DNA of 64,000 nucleotides from Peromyscus leucopus (GCF_004664715.2 NC_051063.1:72650518-72714517); one strand, 5' to 3'; shown: positions 9,380-21,735, counted from the first letter of the stretch. The notes: generated by a model not told the origin, from the sequence alone. Made by a program: numbers and translations.

Positions 9380-9680
9380 ACCGGTGGATAGCTCAGCCTG
9401 TAAAGTGTTAGTTGTACAAGCATAAGGACTAGGTCTGGACCCCAACATAAAACAGCCCAGCCTGGAGTTCTGCAATCCCAGCCCTGGGGATGCAAAGACA
9501 CTCAAGTTCCTGAAGTTCACTGGTCAGCCAGCTTAGCCAAATCAGTAAGCCCCATGGCCAATGACCATCTGAAAATCAAAGTGAGTGACGTCTGAGAAAG
9601 AACAGCTGCAGCTAACCTCTGGCCTCTGCATGCAGGTACACACGTGTGCACCCATCCGAATGTGAACGTGCCCACGCATC
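9380..9680 (+). mobile_element. B4-family SINE
   Basis: Full arrangement: tRNA-like head 'ggtggatagctcagcctg', 'tgcaatcccagccctgggg', 'cactggtcagccagcttagcc', 'aacctctggcctctgcatgc', then a CA/GT-like tail. Confidence 0.8.
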
Positions 9681-10324
9681 CTCGGGTGCTTAGGGAAGAG
9701 GTAATCACACCACTGCCGGTGTGTACAGCTGAGTGTGTTTGCTGAGCTGTGTCCTTTTACAGAACACACATTATTCTTGGCGTGTAAACTTTGGTGTCCC
9801 AAGTCATGTGCAAGCATTATGGAGCTTGCAGTGCTGCTGAGATGTGTGTGCCCAGACCCTGTCACAGCCTCACTTCCAGGACCAGAGACAAGCAGATCAG
9901 GGATGAGCTGGCCATTCCAGAGGCCCCTGCCTACAGCACATCTCACCCCTCTTCCAAGTCCGTCTGTGTGGATTGCCTTGCCTCAGGTTTCCTTCCAGTA
10001 TCTCAGAAACCCAGTTAATGTAGTGGAAAGATTCCACACGCCCATCACTGCAGTCATTTCAGTCTGTCTAGAAATGCTGGGCCTCAGAAGTCAATTTCAT
10101 CTGACTTTAATCTGCGCTCAAAGTGCCTGTCACCAACAGCTCAGTCAGTAAGAGAAATCACGGGGCAGATCCATCGAGTCCCCTGGAATGAAACACCGTG
10201 TGGGAAATTAGTGTGCAACCTTAAGATTTCAAATTGGATTAATTTCCTCTATAATAGTCATAAATAATGTCATGACCTAAATATATGTCTCTAAAGCCCT
10301 CTTCCTGCTGCATTAGTGTAGTAA

Positions 10325-10325
<1 letters not shown>
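9681..10325. other. unassigned; AT-rich core
   Basis: No gene or named repeat recognised. 10200-10305 is an AT-rich block with homeobox-like words (see findings). Confidence 0.4.

Positions 10326-10356
<31 letters not shown>
10326..10356. repeat. GT microsatellite
   Basis: Uninterrupted GT dinucleotides on the plus strand. Confidence 0.95.
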
Positions 10357-10359
<3 letters not shown>

Positions 10360-10461
10360 GAATGCACTGTGATACAGACAACCTAGTTTCTGTCCTCTGT
10401 CTCTTACTAAATGCCTATGACTCTTGTCACAAGTAGCCATGACTCTTCCTTTTATCTCTCT

Positions 10462-10820
10462 TTCATGTGAATGTGTGTATGCATAGTGACTTATGTGGGT
10501 GCATATCTGTGGGCAGGTGCTCAGGTATGTGTATGCACATGTATGTGGAGGCCCAAGGATGACATCACGAGTCTTCTTCAGTCACTCTCCGATTCACTCA
10601 TTGAGGCCGGGTCTCTCAATGAACCCAGAGCTTACCATGGCTGGCACTGCTAACTCGGCCAGCCCACTTACCAGGAGGATCCCTGCCTTCGCTTTCTAAG
10701 GATGAGATGACAGTCAGGCTTCCCCACCCGCCTCACCTGGCATTCATGTGGATCCTGAGGCTCTGAACGCTGGTCCTTACATGTTAAATGCTTTAACCAC
10801 TGATTCTCCACCCCTGCCTG
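10462..10820 (-). mobile_element. B4-family SINE
   Basis: Antisense copy: 'gtatgtggaggcccaaggat', 'gggtctctcaatgaaccc', 'ggccagcccacttaccagg', and the degraded head 'gctttaaccactgattctcc' near 10788. The middle is diverged. Confidence 0.65.
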
Positions 10821-11147
10821 GCTCTTCTTTCTTGTTTAAGTGGAGAGATAAATGCTAAGCCCGCTTCCCTCACCGAGACCCCAGCAGACATGTGCACCCA
10901 TGTCCACACCCGTCCCATCTCTAAGGCCCCAAATGGAAATAGGCCCCATCTTGGGGATTATACTCCACATGAAGTTCCAAAGTTGACCTCGGAGTGCTGA
11001 CTCACCCGCTGCCTTTGCGAGGGGCTGGGGAGGAATGTGTAAAGCTGTGAAGTGGGGGGATTGTGTGCAGAAAACGGTTGTTATGGTTAGTCTCCAGTGC
11101 TGTCTTGACTGAGTTTAGAATCACCATGGAAACACAGCTCTGGGCGT
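10821..11147. other. nothing recognised
   Basis: Short unassigned interval between a B4 SINE and repeat B. Confidence 0.3.
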
Positions 11148-11450
11148 GCCTGTGAGAGCGTTTCCAGAAAAGTTTAACTGGAAATGGAAGATCTACCCTG
11201 AAAGTGGGCAGCACCTTACGATATGCTGGGGTCTCCAGCTGAGTAAAAATGAGAAAGCCAGCTGAGTACCAGCGTTCATCTCTCTCTGCCTCCTGACTGC
11301 AGATGCGATGTCATTCATGCTCCCACGCCGTGCCTTCCCCACTGTGAGGGACCAAACCCCCAAACTGTGAACCAGAACCAATGCTTCCCTCATTAGGTTG
11401 CTCCTGTCGAGTGCTTTGTCCCAGAAATGAGGAGAGTAACTAATCCAGTA
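11148..11450 (+). repeat. rodent interspersed repeat B
   Basis: First of three copies (also 16495-16775 and 32398-32644). Shared landmarks in order: 'gcctgtgagagcgtttcc', 'gtgggcagcacc', 'gctggggtctccagctgag', 'agtaccagcgttcatctctc', 'cctgactgcagatgc', 'aaactgtgaaccagaacc'. This copy also keeps the 'gagtaactaatccagta' end. Confidence 0.7.
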
Positions 11451-11660
11451 GACATCACCCCCCCTTGCCTCCATGTGTTTGACTCCTGCTAGCAAAGACA
11501 TGCTGCTTTCCTGCTCTTCACCTCGAATCTCAGTTCTTGTTATGACTTGCTTCAACTCAAAGGGCGCAAAGGAGTGACAACATGCCACTCTTCCCTAGAC
11601 TTTCAGGGGCTTGTCAGGCTCTGCTTCTACCTTTGGAAGTCAGCTTTTGTGTGCTTGTGT

Positions 11661-11666
11661 GCACAT

Positions 11667-11707
<41 letters not shown>

Positions 11708-11750
11708 CGCACACACGCACACATGCACACATGCATGTACATGCATACCT
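11661..11750. repeat. CA microsatellite, interrupted
   Basis: A pure CA run at ~11668-11700 passes into 'gcacacacgcacacac' variants and then 'atgcacac' words. Confidence 0.95.
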
Positions 11751-12028
11751 CACCTTGGTTAGACTACTGAATTGTAAGCGTGCATGAATAGAGAGACTAT
11801 GTGAAAAGAAACTTTGACTTCCCAGCCAAGGGAAGTCATGGGACATGTAAGCGCACATGGATCCTGCTGCTCCATTCTGCACCTAGGACAGGAGAGATGC
11901 TTCCTTACTGGGTCTTGCCCAAACAGAATCCAGACCTGCAGAGCAGCTGCTGCTTTAAGATCTTACACTCCCGGGTAGCTTGTTTCTGTGTGATAATGAA
12001 TCGGTGTCCTTTCACCTTTTCTTTTAGT

Positions 12029-12215
12029 TTTTAAAGATTATCACGCGTTCATTTATTTCATGTGGAGAGGAGTTACACACATGCCATGATGCACATGCAG
12101 AGGTCAGAGGACAAAGAGAGGAACCAGATTTCTAACCCCAGGGGCCCAGAGATTAAACTTGGGTTGTCAGGCTTGAGGGTGGGCGCTTTCCCGGCTGGGC
12201 CTTCTTGTTGGCTCC
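12029..12215 (-). mobile_element. B3-type SINE
   Basis: Antisense: 'tttaaagatta' tail, 'catgcagaggtcagaggaca', 'ggcttgagggtgggcgc' and the degraded head 'cccggctgggccttc'. Confidence 0.65.
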
Positions 12216-12329
12216 TTTGATCTAATTTCCTGAGATGATTATACATTTGCATGCAAAACAGAATTGAGCATCACAGAGACCCTAGTAGCTTAGCCAGCAG
12301 AACATGAGACTCTTAAATAAAATTTCACA

Positions 12330-12670
12330 CCACCTTGGGCTTCTGTATCAAAATAACATGATCTAGGTAGCTTAGAAACACGGACAACCACTCCTCACAG
12401 TTCTGAGGTGGGAAAGTCTGGGATCAAGGCACCAGACAGTTCATTCTCATGAGGGTTCTCCTCCCAGCCCATGGGGAGCACTTTCTCATTGTGTCTCCAG
12501 ATGGCAGAAGAGAGGGGCAGCTAGCTGGGCTCTCCTTTATAAAGACACTAATTCTATGCATGAGAGCGGAGCCTCCTTTCTAAAATTCGCTTCCCAAACC
12601 CTCAACTCCTGATGTAATCACAGTGGTGACCAAGTTTCAATAAATGAACCTGGGGAAGACACATTCTTTC
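12330..12670. repeat. ancient mammal-wide interspersed repeat
   Basis: Reads like a repeat that is also common in primates: 'gcttagaaacac', 'cacagttctgaggtgggaaa', 'gggatcaaggcacca', 'tctccagatggcaga', 'tataaagacactaattcta' and 'gatgtaatcacagt'. I recognise the pattern but not the family with certainty. Confidence 0.55.
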
Positions 12671-13062
12671 CAGGGATGACAGCACTCCTAAGTGTACGGT
12701 TCTGTGGCACTAAATGCATCTGCAAGGCTGCATGGCAGAAACGCTCTCAATATCCTCTGAAAACACAAAGAAAAGAGTGTGAGGCCCAGAGGCTCAGCAA
12801 GGTCAAGTTCCTTCCCTGCTTCTTTGCTGAGAGCAAAGCTGCAGAGGAAGGAAGCTTCCTAGACAGAAACAGCCTAGGACTCCACATGGAGCTGGCAGCC
12901 CTTCTCCATGTAAACCTGGGCATGGGCGGAGTTCTGCTTTTCCACTGGCTAAACGCTGCTCCAATTTTGCTGTTTGAGATACACATCCCCTTCAAACAGT
13001 GAACGATTTGGGCCTCTGCTCACACATCACCCATTTTCATTTTTAATGCTGCTGTGACTATG

Positions 13063-13452
13063 TCTGAGTCAGGGTTTCTACTGCTGTGGCAAAACACCAT
13101 GACCAAAAGCAGCTTCGGGGGCAAGGGTTTATTTCAGCTTATCGTTCCATATCACAGTCCATCATACAGGGGAGTCAGCGCAGGAACCTGGGACTGAAGC
13201 AGAGGCTGTGGGTGAACACTGCTTACTGGATGGGTCCCTCTGGCTTGCTCAGCCTGCCTTCTTATAGCACACAGGACAACAAGCCCAAGGTGGCACCGCC
13301 CACAACAATGAACTGGGCTCACCCAAACCCATCAACTGTTAACCAAGAAAATGCTCCCACAGGCCAATCTAGTGGAGGCACTTTCTCAAGTGAGGTTCCT
13401 TCTTTTTAAAATGACTCCAGCTTGTGTCAAGTTGCCATACAGCTAGTCATCT
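13063..13452 (+). repeat. rodent interspersed repeat A
   Basis: Nearly full copy: head 'gagtcagggtttctactgc', 'aacaccatgaccaaaagca', 'gtttatttcagcttatc', 'caatctagtggaggcac', and tail 'cttgtgtcaagttgccatac'. Confidence 0.8.
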
Positions 13453-14366
13453 TATTGTCTTCTAGGCCTTGCGAGTGGTTGAGGCCTCACTTTGGAAATA
13501 TTACTCTAGGAGCTATAATGAAATGATGGTTTTCAGTATAGGACAATGAAAGGTTCATTCCACCTTTTCTGTCAGTTTTCCGGGAGTGGCTGACATTACA
13601 CATGTCAAGGTCTTAGCTAGGTGCCTCTCTCAGCTGGATCCCTGCCTGGGAAAAGAGGTATGTGTTCTGGAAGAAGATAACTTTGAGGAAATGCAAATCC
13701 AACTACTTAAGACCGCAGACAACAGCGAGGGCACTGTCCGTGGTGCTGACGGAAACCTACCCTATTACAATGTAGCTTCTGTTGTTACTAGAAGACATAA
13801 TCTCATAGCAAACTCTTTGATCATCTGGCTCTTACAATCTTTCCACCACCACCACCCCTTTCATAATGTTCCCCAAGCATTAGGAGTGCTTTGTCAATGT
13901 ATCTTTTGGGACTGGGCTCTATAATTCTACATTTTGCTTTGGTTGTGGCTTTCTGTAGTGGTCTCCAGCTGAAGACACCACAAACTCCAGAAGCAGGGTC
14001 CAAAGACCCCTGAGCTGGAACTGACCTGAAGGCCTGCTCCATGGGGGCTAGCTTTCACAGTACCAGGAGATGCCATGCAAGCTTCCCAAAGAGGAAGGCA
14101 ACCAACAGTTCTCATAGCTATTCAGCTATGATGAATATGAACTGCATCAACAACCAGCATGGTACCCTAGGGCACGGTGATGTCACACATGCCTTGGCAG
14201 TCACCAACAGTCCTCTAACTGATCTTAAGATCAGTTAACAAGAGGTATACCATGTTTGGTACTGGAAACCCAGCTAACTACTCAGTGCCATTGAAATCAT
14301 GGTTATTGGAGGAGAATCTACAACTGCTAATTGACTTAGCCAGTGTAATCCTTGACAACAATCTAT
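13453..14366. other. unassigned, perhaps old retroelement
   Basis: The open frame at 13586-13924 has no similarity I recognise. The wording around 14100-14360 reminds me of internal sequence of a rodent LTR element, but I cannot confirm this. A perfect 22-bp palindrome sits at 14216-14237. Confidence 0.3.
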
Positions 14367-14379
14367 AAACATTCATCTT

Positions 14380-14986
14380 TTTTGAAAATTTAATTTAATT
14401 TAATTTAATTTTACAATACAATTCAGTTCTACATATCAGCCACGGATTCCCTTGTTCTCCCACCTCCCACGCCCTCCCCTTCCCCCAGCCTCACCCCCCA
14501 TTTCCACCTCCTCCAGGGCAAAGCCTCCCCCAAGGACTGAGATCAACCTGGTAGACTCAGTCCAGGCAGGTCCCAGTCCCCTCCTCCCAGGCTGAGCCAA
14601 GCGACCCTGCATACGCCCCAGGTTTCAAACAGCCAACTCACGCAATGAGCACAGGACCTGGTCCCACTGCCTGGATGCCTCCCAAACAGATCAAGTCAAT
14701 CGACTGTCTCACCCATTCAGAGGGCCTGTTCCAGTTGGGGGCCTCTCAGCCAATGGTTCATAGTTCATGTGTTTCCATTCGTTTGGCTATTTGTCCCTGT
14801 GCTTTATCCAACCTTGGTCTCAACAATTCTTGCTCATATAAACCCTCCTCTTTCTCACTAATTGGACTCCCGGAGCTCTACCCGGGGACCTAGCTATGGA
14901 TTTCTGCATCCAGTTCCCTCAGTCATTGGACAGGGTTTCTAGCACAACAATTAGGGTGTTTGGCCATCCCATCACCAGAGTAGGTC
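14380..14986 (-). mobile_element. L1 3' UTR, 5'-truncated
   Basis: On the minus strand this is the end of a rodent L1. A 'taattttatttaa'-type tail lies at the left, then landmarks such as 'gaatccgtggctgatatgt' and 'ggactgagtctaccagg' (given in sense) follow in order. A 13-bp target duplication 'aaacattcatctt' flanks it exactly (14367-14379 and 14987-14999). The two ORFs are absent. The antisense open frame here (14645-14893) recurs in the copy at 62581-63066 because both are the same repeat. Confidence 0.9.
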
Positions 14987-14999
14987 AAACATTCATCTT

Positions 15000-15289
15000 A
15001 ATACCCACAGATAAGTGCAGTCTTCATCCATCATCAAGTAAACATTCCACATGCTCTTGATGGATACCAACCACTGGCCAACCTGGCTCTTTGCTTGTCT
15101 TACAAGCTTGGGACACATCTCTGTTCCAGTCTGCCTGCCCTGCTATGTACTATGGGCTTGCTGTCCAGGTGTACCTTGCTGATCGTATCATGAATGCTGC
15201 CCCTAGACTGGAGGTAGAGCAAAGTATTGCCTGTCACCTTAGAGGTTATCAAATTCTAGTCTACTGAGTTTGCTCAGATTTCTGAAGCT
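15000..15289. other. continuation of the L1 insertion target
   Basis: Unassigned sequence that was joined to 13453-14366 before the L1 inserted. Nothing recognised. Confidence 0.3.
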
Positions 15290-15364
15290 CTACATTTTTG
15301 TTTGTTTTTCAAGACAGGATTTCTCTGTGTAGTTGGCTGTCCTGGAAATCACTCAGTAGACCAA

Positions 15365-16203
<839 letters not shown>

Positions 16204-16294
16204 GACCAGGCTGGTCTCAATTTCAGATCTGCCTGCCTCTGCCTCTCGAGTGCTGGGATTAAGGGTGTGTGCTGCCACTGCCCACTACATTTTT

Positions 16295-16494
16295 ATGTGA
16301 AGAGAAAAAAAATGGACATAGTCCCAAGGTTATGAAAGCTGGAATGAGGAACTAAATATCAAATAAATTGGCATATACAATGTTTAAAACAGTAAGAGCC
16401 CATCAGGAGGAATTTTCATCTTTTTTCTTGACTGTGACTCTTCATCTTCCTTGTTGATGTAACAGAATTTAGAATCACCTAAGATACAAACCTG
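16295..16494. other. nothing recognised
   Basis: Short unassigned A-rich stretch between the B1 and repeat B. Confidence 0.3.
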
Positions 16495-16775
16495 TGCGTG
16501 TATCTGTGTAGTTTAACCCAAGGATGGAAGGGCCACCCTGACTGTGGACAGCACCACTCTACAGGCTGGGACCCCAGGGTGAATGAGAGAGAAAAGGGGA
16601 GTGGTGTAGCTGGAGTTTTCCTGCCTGGCCCACAGTCAGGACAAATCTCTCTCACCGGTTCAGCACCAGAATTCGTCTCCGGTGTCCCCTGACTGCTGGT
16701 GCAACATGACCAGCTGCCTCACCCTCCTTCCACCACGGGTGGACCCACACTTGCCGGCACACATTCTCCTCCATG
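16495..16775 (+). repeat. rodent interspersed repeat B with LTR tip
   Basis: Second copy of repeat B ('gactgtggacagcaccactc', 'ctgggaccccagggtgaatg', 'caacatgaccagctgcctca'). It is interrupted at 16605-16659 by about 55 bp that match only the U5 tip of an LTR group seen at 38135 and 45516. Confidence 0.65.
16605..16659 (-). mobile_element. LTR U5 tip only
   Basis: 'TGTAGCTGGAGTTTTCCTGC' and 'cacagtcaggacaaatctct' are the antisense of the terminal ~52 bp of the LTR1 group. Nothing else of the element is present. Confidence 0.6.
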
Positions 16776-16778
16776 ATT

Positions 16779-17175
16779 GTGCTAGTTGGCTGTGATCTCT
16801 GTGATAAAACACCATGGCCAAAAACAACCCGGGGAGGAAAGGGTTCATTTCACTTATGCATGGTGATCATAGTCCATCATTGGGGGAAGTCATGGCAGAA
16901 ACTCAAGCAGGGCAGAAACCTGGAGGCAGGAGCTGAAGCACTGGAGAAGTGATGCTCACTGGCTTACTCTCCATGGTTTACTGACTTTGCTTTCTTACAC
17001 TATCCATTACCATCTGCCCAAAGATGGTACCACTCACAATTGTCTGGGCCCTCCTACCTCAATAATTAATCAAGACAATATACCACAGGTTCGCTTGCAG
17101 GCCAATCTTATGGAGGTGTTTTCTCAGTTAAGATTCCCTCTTCCCAGATATGTCTAGGCCTGTATTAACCGGCAC
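16779..17175 (+). repeat. rodent interspersed repeat A
   Basis: Full copy: 'gctagttggctgtgatctct' head, 'aaaacaccatggccaaaaac', 'cctggaggcaggagctgaag', 'aattaatcaagacaatatac' and 'gatatgtctaggcctgt' tail. It begins where repeat B breaks off, so it may be inserted in it. Confidence 0.8.
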
Positions 17176-17559
17176 AATCCTTCTCAGGAAAAATAGGAAG
17201 AAAAACCCCATGAAGAGCTTTTGTTTGTGAGAATCAGGAAATAGATAAGCTTACAACTGGGATGAAGAATTTAAGATCAGTCATGGCATCCTTGCTGTGC
17301 TGAAGGGAGCAGACACACATTTTCTCGCCCTTACTGTCAGTGACCATTCACTACAATTTAACAAACTGTCACCGAGGATCTGCTAAGAGCAGATCATGCT
17401 AATGGACATTGCACTCTGGCATGTAAGGAGAGTTAATAAACTGAAGCCTGTGCTTCAAAGTGATTGCAAGACATAGTGATGGTTAGCATAGGCGGGGGGA
17501 TTGACTGTATGCCCACCCACATTCTGAATCTCTGTGGGGTATTTATTTTATTAAACCTC
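17176..17559. other. nothing recognised
   Basis: Unassigned sequence between repeat A and a MIR. Confidence 0.3.
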
Positions 17560-17599
17560 TGTAATGATACTGCCTGGGAAGGCAGTGCTTATCTTTGTG

Positions 17600-17715
17600 C
17601 ACAGAGAAAGAAATTGTTATTACACTTGAAACAAAACAAAATTATGCTGAAAGTCCACGGCCACCAAGTGGTGAAGCGAAGATTTTAACCCAGGTCTGTA
17701 TAACTGCGAAAGTAC
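17600..17715 (-). mobile_element. MIR SINE
   Basis: Antisense MIR wording: 'ccaccaagtggtgaagcg', 'gattttaacccaggtctgt', 'aactgcgaaagtactac'. Diverged, as expected for this old mammalian SINE. Confidence 0.6.
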
Positions 17716-18429
17716 TACAGTTTTAAAATGATGTGTTAATTTATAACTCTGGTGGAAAAATGTATAGCCTACACAGCAATAAAATGCAACAGATTTGCCA
17801 GACCAAGTTTAAAAATGAAAATAAAGAGTTCCCAGTTAAACTCAAAGTTCTAAAAGCTGGGAAGTGGTGACTGAATGAGAGTGGCTGATTGGTTGACTAG
17901 GATTTCCGGGGAGAGAGATGCAGCTTAAATCCAGGGCACTCACAATAAGAGATGAAGCAGAGAGCACACATGGGCCCTGCGTCATCCATCATCTGCACGA
18001 GCTGAGCTTCCCAGGGCGAGGTAAGACTACCCAGTGGGAGCCCCTCCAAATAGGAGGACATCCCTCCCCCAGGTTCTCCAGGCAGAGGCCTTGGGATCTG
18101 CATGATAAGCCACTATCCCCAAGGGTCTTCCTGAACAAAACCAAAGACACTAGAGGGCTGAGTTCAGGAGTTCCCATGGAGCTTCTGGTTCCTGCCTACT
18201 CCAGTTCCTAGAGGCTATTATAATTCCTCCTGGGCCTTCAACACACACAGAGACAGTTCAATTATTTCTCATCTTATCTCTTTAGGCCTCTCTCTTCTGC
18301 CTCTCTCTTCCACTTACAAGGACTGTCATGACTACACTGGACTCACTAGGCTCCACCACAGTAAGCTTTCCATCTCAGAATCTGGGGACTGTGGACCTTA
18401 ATTCCATCTACAACCCTGATCCCTCTGTC
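17716..18429. other. nothing recognised
   Basis: Unassigned. The frames at 17897-18211 overlap on both strands and have no similarity I recognise. Confidence 0.3.
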
Positions 18430-18845
18430 CTGGCTAGTTTCATTTCAGCTTAACCCAAGCTAAAGTCAACTGGGAGAGGGCATCAGTTGAGAAAAATGCA
18501 TCCAGAAGAATGGGCTGTATACAGATAAGCCTGTATACCCTTTTCTTAATTTGTGATTGATGCCCCTCTCACCCAGACCACTGTGAGTAGGAATATCCCT
18601 AGGCTGACGGTCCTAAATTCAATGAGGAAGTAGATGGAGCAGGCCATGATGAGCAAGCCAAGAAGCATCACCCCTCCATGGCCTCTGCATCAGCTCATGC
18701 CTCCAGGATCCTGAACCCTGTTTGAGTTCCTGCTTTGGCTTCCCTCAATGGACTGTGATTCAGGATACGTAAGCCAAATAAGCCCTTTCCTCTCCAAGTT
18801 GCTTTTGGTCCTGGTGTTCTGTCACAGCAATAGAAACCCTAAGAC
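18430..18845 (-). repeat. rodent interspersed repeat A
   Basis: Antisense copy from 'tggctagtttcatttcagc' through 'catcacccctccatggcctc' and 'taagccaaataagcccttt' to 'agcaatagaaaccctaag'. Confidence 0.8.
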
Positions 18846-20104
18846 ATCTTCTCTGCCATGCAATCTAACATCTGCACAGCTTGGTAAGGTACTCTATGGG
18901 AAGCCTTCTGCCAGCCTGACCTGCTGGTGGCCCAGCTGTGAGTGCCCTCTTCTATCTCTTTTTCCAGTTGTCTCCACAGCCCCTCCTCCCCCACTTTTCC
19001 TCCTTCCAGCCCCATGTGATAGCTTCCATCTTTGGCACAGTAATAACTGACCTCACTCAGCATTTCAGGGACTCCTCCGGCCTATCACACCCACACTCCT
19101 CCAGCATTTGTCAGGTACCTGGCACAAAGAAACCCTCAAAATAAGCTGTCGGAGCCCTGGAACTCAGTGAGTAACTTGGAAAAAAAGAACATATAAAATC
19201 ATATAATAATTTCTCTCTCCCCCTCTTCTCTGTCTCCCTCCCTCCCTCCCCCATCCATCCTCTTTCTGCCCAGACCATCTCCAGCTTAAAATAAGATGTA
19301 AAAAGAATAAATAATTTATTGGAAAAAGAAGAACTTCATCCCACTCCATACACAATGCACTTCAAAGCAGAGTTATTTGGAAACTGCTCCCACTCCCACC
19401 CCATGCTACCCTAAGCCACCGAGGCCTTGGAGGATAGAGCACTGTAGCCATCACCTATGGACTGAAGGAGCACATGAGATTTTTCACCTGAGGGAAAAAT
19501 CACAAAATCATACAAATTTTATGGCTGAGATATTGGACTGGAGAAGCTGGTAGATAGGGAATGAGGGATGATGGAGGTGGGGAGAGGGGAGGAAAATGAA
19601 GCCTTTTGTGCCTCGGGGGACACTTTGGCAGAGTTCAAGGGCAAAGTGAAGTATCTTTCACCTTTACCAAGCTTCCAGCAACATGCTGGTTTCCAGCAGG
19701 GGAAATCTGTTCCTCAATGTGATAGGAGGTTGCCTGGTAGCCACAGCGGAGACATGGCTGCATAAAAACACCACCATGTGACACTATGCTGGATACCACT
19801 CAGAGAAGTGGGTTTGTCATTATTAAGGGCTCTGCTGGATTCCTGGTATATAATCTTATCTTTTGGATTTAATGAAGAATGAAAATCATCTGGTAAGGCC
19901 ACCAGCAGATCCTCAAAGACCTCCTCTGGTGCTCACCTTGATGGCTTCAGTGAGGGGGAAAGACATGGTGGCAGGGAGTGAAGCTGGCACTCATACCCCC
20001 ACATCTTGGCAGAACAGGAAGTAGAAAGCCCACAGGAAGCTCAAGGCCTGGCTCCACAATCCACTTTCCCCCACTAGTCTTGATCTCTTAATGGTTCCAC
20101 ATCC
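18846..20104. other. unassigned; pyrimidine tract
   Basis: No gene or named repeat seen. A C/T-rich tract lies at 19214-19262. Confidence 0.35.
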
Positions 20105-20430
20105 TGGGGGCAGGAGAGTGCTCAGTCGGTAAAATGCTTGCTGTGAAAGCAAAGGTACTTGACGTGGATACTCAGAACATCCATCAAAACTCAGTGGGGT
20201 GGCACACAGCCTGCAATCCCAGCCCTGGGGAGGCTGAGACAGGAGGATCGCTGAGGTTTGCTGACCAGCCAGTCTAGCTCACTGGTGAGTTCAATGAGAG
20301 ACAGAGTCTCAAAACACATGGCAAAGTGATTAGGAAAGACAGTCCTATGTTTCACTCTAGCCTCCATACACACAAGTGTACACGAAAGCACACATAAACA
20401 CACACCGACATAGACACACAGACACAGGGA
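20105..20430 (+). mobile_element. B4-family SINE
   Basis: Head 'gggcaggagagtgctcagtc', middle 'cctgcaatcccagccctggg', 'tgctgaccagccagtctagc', 'caatgagagacagagtctca', then 'cacacaagtgtacacgaaag' tail. Confidence 0.8.
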
Positions 20431-20469
20431 AAAGGTTCCACGACCTTCTAAAAGAGCCACCAGCTGGAG

Positions 20470-20937
20470 AGCAGATGATTAAACACAGGAGTGGGGGGGG
20501 GGGAGAAAGTGGAAATCAATAAAAAGACAGCAAGTACAGAGAACTGGAGTGAAGGGGCACTGACTGCCGGTCCACGTGTACTAAATACCTACTTGCCCTC
20601 CTGCAGGCAGGTAGTGGACCCTCCAGGACCCTTTGTTTCTTCTCCCACTACCAGCCGTAGCCCATGTGTTTTATGTAAAGATAGATCTGTAGAGTTTCCT
20701 TGCAGATTTTATCCCTCTTTTTCTCAGCACTATCAATATCAAGTTGATATTCCCCAAGCTAAGATTTCACAGAGCATCATTATGCTAGAAGGTTTAAGGT
20801 CCTGCAGGACAGTGGGGTCCCATAGACCCATGGCAGTGTCCGGAGTAATGCAGAGAAATATGGATTCCCTCTGACACTAAGGCCTCAGGACATTTTCTAA
20901 TAAAAAGGGCTTCATCAAAAAAAAAAAAAAAAAAAAA
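20470..20937 (+). pseudogene. candidate poly(A)-tailed retrocopy
   Basis: Ends with AATAAA at 20899-20904, twelve more bases, then 21 A residues (20917-20937). This is the signature of a reverse-transcribed polyadenylated RNA. The source is unknown: the frame at 20491-20874 matches nothing I recognise. I found no target duplication beginning with 'gctttaaagaacaaag' on the left, so the 5' edge is a guess. Confidence 0.35.
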
Positions 20938-21395
20938 GCTTTAAAGAACAAAGTCATGCTTTTGCAGGAAAATGAGCTCAGGGATAGTGCACAAAGCTCT
21001 GAACCGAGTAGAGTGCAGCTCCCTTTGGGCAACCAGGTCTGTTTGACAGTGGAAATTCAAGAATGGAATCTGAAAGGACACATCGATCCTAATACAATGC
21101 AAGAGGGGGGAAGTCTATTGACAACACAGGGCATAGAACACAAGCCTGTCTCTTCTAGGTTGCATTTGATTCGGGCCCTGTTGCTTGCACCGAACCTGCC
21201 ATGAAGCTGTCACAGGTATCCCTATCCTTTCCCCCCATCGACATCACTCAGACCACAAACCCCAGACATAATCATCACAGCCCAGACACTCTGCTTCCTG
21301 AAGACCTCTCTATTCTTCTCTTTTGTGTTTCTATTTTCTTTACTCAGGACATCTAGATTACAGATTTTCTTCATTCTTATGTGTATATGTGATCA
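20938..21395. other. nothing recognised
   Basis: Follows the A21 run. An open frame at 20956-21204 has no recognisable similarity. Confidence 0.3.
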
Positions 21396-21405
21396 TTACG
21401 TGTGT

Positions 21406-21450
<45 letters not shown>

Positions 21451-21735
21451 CTCATACAAATGTGTGCACATTTGTGTGGAGACCGAAAGTCATTCTTACA
21501 TGTCTTATCATTCTTCACCTTATTTTTCTGAGACACGGTCTCTCGCTGAACCTGGAGCTTCCGGATTCAGCTGGAAGGCCTCCCAGCAAGCCCCAGGGGG
21601 CATCCTGTCTCCATCTCACCAACACAAGGAGTACAGGCATGGGCTGCCACACCCTGCTTTTATCTGGGTGCTGAGGATCTGAACTTGGGTCCTCATTCTT
21701 GAATAGTAAGTACTTTAACTACTGAGCCTCCCAGC
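21396..21735 (-). mobile_element. B4-family SINE with GT tail
   Basis: Antisense B4: GT microsatellite (21400-21447), 'acacggtctctcgctgaacc', 'gcatgggctgccacaccctg', 'tctgggtgctgaggatctg' and the head complement 'taactactgagcctccca'. The microsatellite is the expanded tail of the SINE. Confidence 0.85.

Noticed and set aside
13586..13924. 112-codon frame as an exon
   Set aside because: No similarity, no consistent splice sites, and the neighbourhood resembles old retroelement sequence.
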